Assembly (NCBI GenBank): GCA_946055715.1
Contig: CAMGGT010000037.1
Coordinates: forward strand, 1 to 7,611
Direction of reading: 5' to 3'
DNA length: 7,611 nt
Source of the DNA: an uncultured Clostridia bacterium
GTDB taxonomy: Bacteria; Bacillota; Clostridia; Oscillospirales; CAG-272
The notes beneath the pieces were generated by a model. It saw only the letters and a program-made list of their open reading frames with translations, was not told the origin of the DNA and made no database searches. Position 1 is the stretch's first letter, and every line of letters begins with the position of its first letter. This document shows positions 5,744-7,611 of this stretch, piece by piece. Made by a program: the position numbers and the translations under genes.

Positions 5744-7611
5744 ATGACCCAGACACCAAAGCAAGGGCTGTATGACCCCTCTTTTGAACATGACGCCTGC
5801 GGCATCGGCGCGGTGGTGAGCATCGACGGCATCCCCTCCCATGCCATCGTGGATGACGCGCTCTCTATCGTAGAAAAGCTGGAGCACCGCGCCGGCAAGG
5901 ACGCGACCGGCGAAACGGGAGACGGCGTGGGCATTCTGTTGCAGATCTCCCATTCGTTTTTCGCAAAGACCCTGCCGGGCATCGGCGAGGCAGGCGACTA
6001 TGGCGTGGGAATGTTTTTCTTCGGCCAGAATTCCCTGCTCCGCCGTCGGGCGCAGAAAATGTTTGAGATCATCTGCGAAAAAGAGGGGGTTCCGTTTCTC
6101 TGCTGGCGGGAAGTGCCCGTGGACAGCGGCATTCTCGGCCAAAAAGCCAAAAACTCCATGCCCTGCATCATTCAGTGCTTTGTCAGACGACCCGCGGGCA
6201 TTCCCCGCGGGCTTGACTTTGACCGCAAGCTCTATATCGTGCGCCGCGTGTTTGAGCAGAGCAACGACGAGACATATGTTTGCTCTTTCTCTTCGCGCAC
6301 CATTGTCTACAAGGGCATGTTTCTTGTAGGGCAGCTGCGCCGCTTTTATGCCGACCTGCGCGACCCCGCCTTTGAAAGTGCCATTGCCATGGTGCATTCC
6401 CGCTTTTCCACCAATACCATGCCCTCATGGGAGCGGGCCCATCCCAACCGCATGATCCTGCACAACGGCGAGATCAACACCATCCGCGGCAACGCCGACC
6501 GCATGCTGGCGCGTGAGGAGACCATGCAGTCTGACTGTATGCAGGAAGACCTTGACAAGGTCTTCCCCGTCATCCGCGCCTCCGGCTCGGACTCTGCCAT
6601 GCTGGATAACACCCTGGAGTTTCTCACCATGAACGGGATCCCCCTGCCGCTGGCAGTGATGATCACCATCCCGCAACCCTGGAAAAATGACCCCTCCATC
6701 AGTCGCGCAAAGCGCGATCTGTACCGCTATTATGCCACCATGATGGAACCGTGGGACGGGCCTGCCGCCATTTTCTTCTCCGACGGAGACATCATGGGGG
6801 CGGTGCTTGACCGCAATGGTCTGCGCCCGGCCAGATATTACATCACCCGCGACCGCCGCCTGATCCTCTCCTCCGAGGTGGGGGTGCTTGACATTCCCCC
6901 GGAGGAGATCGTCTGCAAGTCGCGTCTGCAACCGGGCAAAATGCTGTTGGTAGACACGCGTCGCAAGCAGGTGATCTCGGATGACGAATGCAAAGAATAC
7001 TATGCCTCCAAGCACCCCTACGGCGAGTGGCTTGACCGCTATCTTGTGCCTCTGGCCAAGCTCCCCATCCCCAACAAAAAGGTGCCGCAGTATTCCGCAC
7101 AGGAGCGGGAGCGGCTGTATAAGGTCTTCGGCTATACCTATGAGGACATCAACGAGGCCATTCTCCCCATGGCCAAAAACGGCACGGAGGCCACCGCCTC
7201 CATGGGGTGCGACATCCCGCTGGCCGTCCTCTCGGAAAAGCACCAGCCCCTTTTTAACTATTTCAAACAATTGTTTGCACAGGTGACCAATCCCCCCATT
7301 GACGCGCTGCGGGAAGAGATCGTCACCGACACCACTGTATATGTGGGTTCTGACGGCAACCTGCTCTCCGAAAAGCCGGAAAACTGCAATATGCTGCAGA
7401 TATCCAATCCCATTCTCACCTCGGTCGACCTGATGAAGATCCGCCACATGGATAAACCGGGGCTGAAGGTACGCACCGTTTCTCTGCTCTACTACAAGAA
7501 CACCTCGCTTGAAAAGGCGCTTGACCGCCCGTTTGTGGAAAGCGCCCGCACCTATAAAAGCGGCGCGAACATCATCATCCTCTCCGACCGCGGCGTGGAC
7601 GAAACCCATCT
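5744..7611 (+). CDS. gltB: glutamate synthase large subunit, N-terminal part (partial)
   Basis: GltB (GOGAT alpha subunit) takes the amide nitrogen of glutamine and transfers it to 2-oxoglutarate to give glutamate, completing ammonium assimilation with glutamine synthetase. The gene runs off the right edge after 622 codons of an expected 1,500 or so. EHDACGIG places the N-terminal nucleophile at Cys19, so an 18-residue propeptide should be removed to activate the class II amidotransferase domain (about 19-430). Family motifs follow: HSRFSTNT (218-225), HNGEINT (240-246), SDSAMLDN (282-289), EPWDGPA (335-341) and DRNGLRPARY (356-365). From about 440 the glutamate synthase central domain begins (TEATASMGCD, QVTNPPIDALRE). 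The FMN and iron-sulphur region lies beyond the window, as would any gltD small subunit. It sits 47 bases behind the Amt-PII gene, a sensible nitrogen operon. Confidence 0.96.
   Translation, partial: MTQTPKQGLYDPSFEHDACGIGAVVSIDGIPSHAIVDDALSIVEKLEHRAGKDATGETGDGVGILLQISHSFFAKTLPGIGEAGDYGVGMFFFGQNSLLRRRAQKMFEIICEKEGVPFLCWREVPVDSGILGQKAKNSMPCIIQCFVRRPAGIPRGLDFDRKLYIVRRVFEQSNDETYVCSFSSRTIVYKGMFLVGQLRRFYADLRDPAFESAIAMVHSRFSTNTMPSWERAHPNRMILHNGEINTIRGNADRMLAREETMQSDCMQEDLDKVFPVIRASGSDSAMLDNTLEFLTMNGIPLPLAVMITIPQPWKNDPSISRAKRDLYRYYATMMEPWDGPAAIFFSDGDIMGAVLDRNGLRPARYYITRDRRLILSSEVGVLDIPPEEIVCKSRLQPGKMLLVDTRRKQVISDDECKEYYASKHPYGEWLDRYLVPLAKLPIPNKKVPQYSAQERERLYKVFGYTYEDINEAILPMAKNGTEATASMGCDIPLAVLSEKHQPLFNYFKQLFAQVTNPPIDALREEIVTDTTVYVGSDGNLLSEKPENCNMLQISNPILTSVDLMKIRHMDKPGLKVRTVSLLYYKNTSLEKALDRPFVESARTYKSGANIIILSDRGVDETH

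Noticed and set aside
4071..5759. 562-codon open frame on the - strand opposite amt
   Set aside because: Its histidine- and glycine-rich composition is the usual antisense reflection of a GC-rich gene; there are no motifs or ribosome binding site.
6425..7609. 394-codon open frame on the - strand opposite gltB
   Set aside because: It lies fully opposite a gltB region with clear catalytic motifs; its own sequence resembles no family I know.
1..7611. Mobile elements, CRISPR arrays, tRNA or rRNA genes
   Set aside because: I saw no repeat-spacer pattern, transposase motif, terminal inverted repeats or RNA gene signature on either strand.

Overview
The window is about 7.6 kb of GC-rich bacterial DNA. 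Every gene lies on the + strand. The organism is probably a Gram-positive Firmicute, perhaps a GC-rich gut-type clostridium. The evidence is strong AAGGAG/AGGAGG ribosome binding sites, perfect TTGACA -35 boxes, intrinsic terminators with long T tracts, a diaminopimelate dehydrogenase and an ammonium channel fused to a PII domain. This placement is an inference; no rRNA or lineage marker is present.

Region 1 (1-3507) is a lysine/meso-diaminopimelate cluster: the 3' end of dapA, complete dapB, ddh (meso-diaminopimelate dehydrogenase) and lysA. DapA condenses aspartate semialdehyde with pyruvate. DapB reduces the product to tetrahydrodipicolinate. Ddh converts that in one step, using free ammonium and NADPH, to meso-DAP for peptidoglycan. 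LysA decarboxylates meso-DAP to L-lysine. The four genes therefore cover the whole route from aspartate semialdehyde to lysine without acylated intermediates. dapA and dapB are tightly spaced (11 bases). ddh and lysA each follow a gap of 105-120 bases with a promoter-like element; the lysA promoter is convincing, the ddh one weak. lysA ends in an intrinsic terminator.

Region 2 (3508-3884) is a 377-base gap rich in signals: the lysA terminator, an AT-rich palindrome, a near-consensus promoter, a strong terminator hairpin starting only about 14 bases after the predicted transcription start, and two overlapping GC-rich hairpins that cannot form together. It looks like an attenuated leader or a very short RNA gene ahead of the ammonium channel.

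Region 3 (3885-7611) is a nitrogen-assimilation unit. It holds an ammonium channel with a C-terminal PII signalling domain (Amt-PII fusion, 603 aa), then gltB, the glutamate synthase large subunit, which runs off the window after 622 codons. The pair imports ammonium and assimilates the resulting glutamine nitrogen into glutamate. It sits next to the ammonium-consuming Ddh reaction.

The enzymes belong to well-known families. The most unusual points are the PII fusion, whose T-loop lacks the uridylylation tyrosine but keeps the channel-plugging arginine, and the promoter-terminator-switch leader in front of it.
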